In this document: positions 63,416-64,000 of the stretch, one piece after another
Position numbering within the stretch: the first letter of the stretch is position 1
Layout of the letters: each line of letters starts with the position of its first letter
Source of the DNA: Floccularia luteovirens
Taxonomy: Eukaryota > Basidiomycota > Agaricomycetes > Agaricales > Squamanitaceae
Assembly: GCA_009739215.1 (NCBI GenBank)
Contig: VSJF01000003.1
Coordinates: forward strand, 2,666,001 to 2,730,000
Direction of reading: 5' to 3'
DNA length: 64,000 nucleotides
Made by a program: the position numbers and the translations under genes
The notes under the pieces: generated by a model
Databases searched by the model: none
Told to the model about the DNA's origin: nothing
What the model saw: only the letters and a program-made list of their open reading frames with translations

Positions 63416-64000
63416 CTACACCATAAATACTGAGTCCCTTCTAACAGTTTCAAATCCCTAAGATTAGCGCTGAAGGCGCCTGATAGGTGATATTAAAAAC
63501 TCACCCTCCGCGGACAACATTCGGTCACTTTATTACAGCCCCATACCTTGAGCTCGTTCAACTTCTTGCACCCTCCAGAAATAACGCCAGCTTCGATCTC
63601 TTTCCCTTCTAGCAAAGTTTTGATCACAAAATCGTCCACTTCACGGCACCAGCCGGCATCCAATCTTCTGAGTTCAAGTGCAGTCTGCCCAATCAGCTGG
63701 AGTGAAGATATATCGATTTCCTTGCATCCATTGATATTGAATTCTTCCAATCGTGCACCAGAATGTTCCAAAACGCTGGTGAGAGCTTTTCCACTGAGAG
63801 TATGGTTACGCGACAGATCGATAGCTATTAGTGGTGGGTTAGACTTCCATGAATCGAAAAACTCGGTTAGTCCTGATTCTGTCAACTCAAGTAATTGGGA
63901 AAGATAGAGATGGCTGATTTTTTTCGTGTATGGGAGTAACCCATCATGCAAAAATTGATCCGTTAATGCTTGATGTTTGGAGAGGTTGAGATGAGTCAAG
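63416..64000 (-). CDS. Rad7-like leucine-rich-repeat protein (partial, 5' end beyond window)
   Basis: C-terminal part of an LRR protein. Repeats of the cysteine-containing type are visible: LIAIDLSRNHTLSGKALTSV, LEEFNINGCKEIDISSLQLI, LRRLDAGWCREVDDFVIKTL, LNELKVWGCNKVTECCPRR. The last segment (LKVWGCNKVTE-CPR) is characteristic of Rad7/Rhp7, which acts with Rad16 in global-genome nucleotide excision repair and forms an E3 ligase; AMN1/FBXL-type proteins are the alternative. After a GT-AG intron at about 63445-63490 the last exon would add GFETVRRDSVFMV and stop at 63416; this end is uncertain. The gene continues past position 64000. Confidence 0.65.

Overview
The window looks like nuclear DNA of a basidiomycete fungus, most likely an Agaricomycete. 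Genes are cut by many short (about 50-65 nt) GT-AG introns, base composition is moderately AT-rich, and the gene families are fungal and in part basidiomycete-typical: a DUF6534-type membrane protein, a NACHT/STAND NTPase relic, a DHA1 and a DHA2 transporter, Prp4 kinase, shugoshin and an Argonaute. No rRNA, tRNA, CRISPR or recognisable autonomous transposon was found by eye.

Left part (1-21 kb) is accessory-like. It holds three related DHA1 drug:H+ antiporter genes: copy 1 (minus, 1.8-3.9 kb), copy 2 (minus, 9.8-11.9 kb) and copy 3 (plus, 18.5-20.6 kb). Copies 1 and 2 lie in a roughly 3.2-3.6 kb direct segmental duplication that includes promoter DNA; copy 3 is an older inverted relative sharing the same upstream modules and GATA-type sites. 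Copies 1 and 3 read as intact; copy 2 carries two 1-nt frameshifts and is decaying. Between copies 1 and 2 lies a broken NACHT NTPase gene (6.3-7.6 kb), and several foldback sequences occur.

Middle part (21-38 kb) is a compact housekeeping block: an unknown 621-residue Ser/Pro-rich protein, a C2-domain protein divergent from the spliceosomal kinase gene PRP4, shugoshin (centromere cohesion protector), an unknown acidic Asn/Asp-rich protein, and a small basic coiled-coil protein spread over short exons. From 38.3 to 41.6 kb no gene could be supported, but there is a degenerate minisatellite with a CCGCATCAT-like core.

Right part (41-64 kb) starts with a DHA2 transporter followed by a zinc alcohol dehydrogenase and a Baeyer-Villiger-type flavin monooxygenase on the opposite strand: a plausible small oxidation/export cluster. 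The stretch from the ADH through the monooxygenase to a mitochondrial-type DnaJ gene has been tandemly duplicated; the second copy has lost most of ADH, its monooxygenase is a pseudogene, and the first copy keeps only a 3' piece of the DnaJ gene. The intact DnaJ gene lies head to head with an Argonaute gene that appears complete (N, PAZ, MID, PIWI; catalytic set D-E-D-D). After it come an F-box protein, the DUF6534-type membrane protein and, at the right edge, the C-terminal part of a Rad7-like leucine-rich-repeat protein.

Exon structures were assembled by eye from splice signals and family similarity; no alignments, transcripts or database searches were available.
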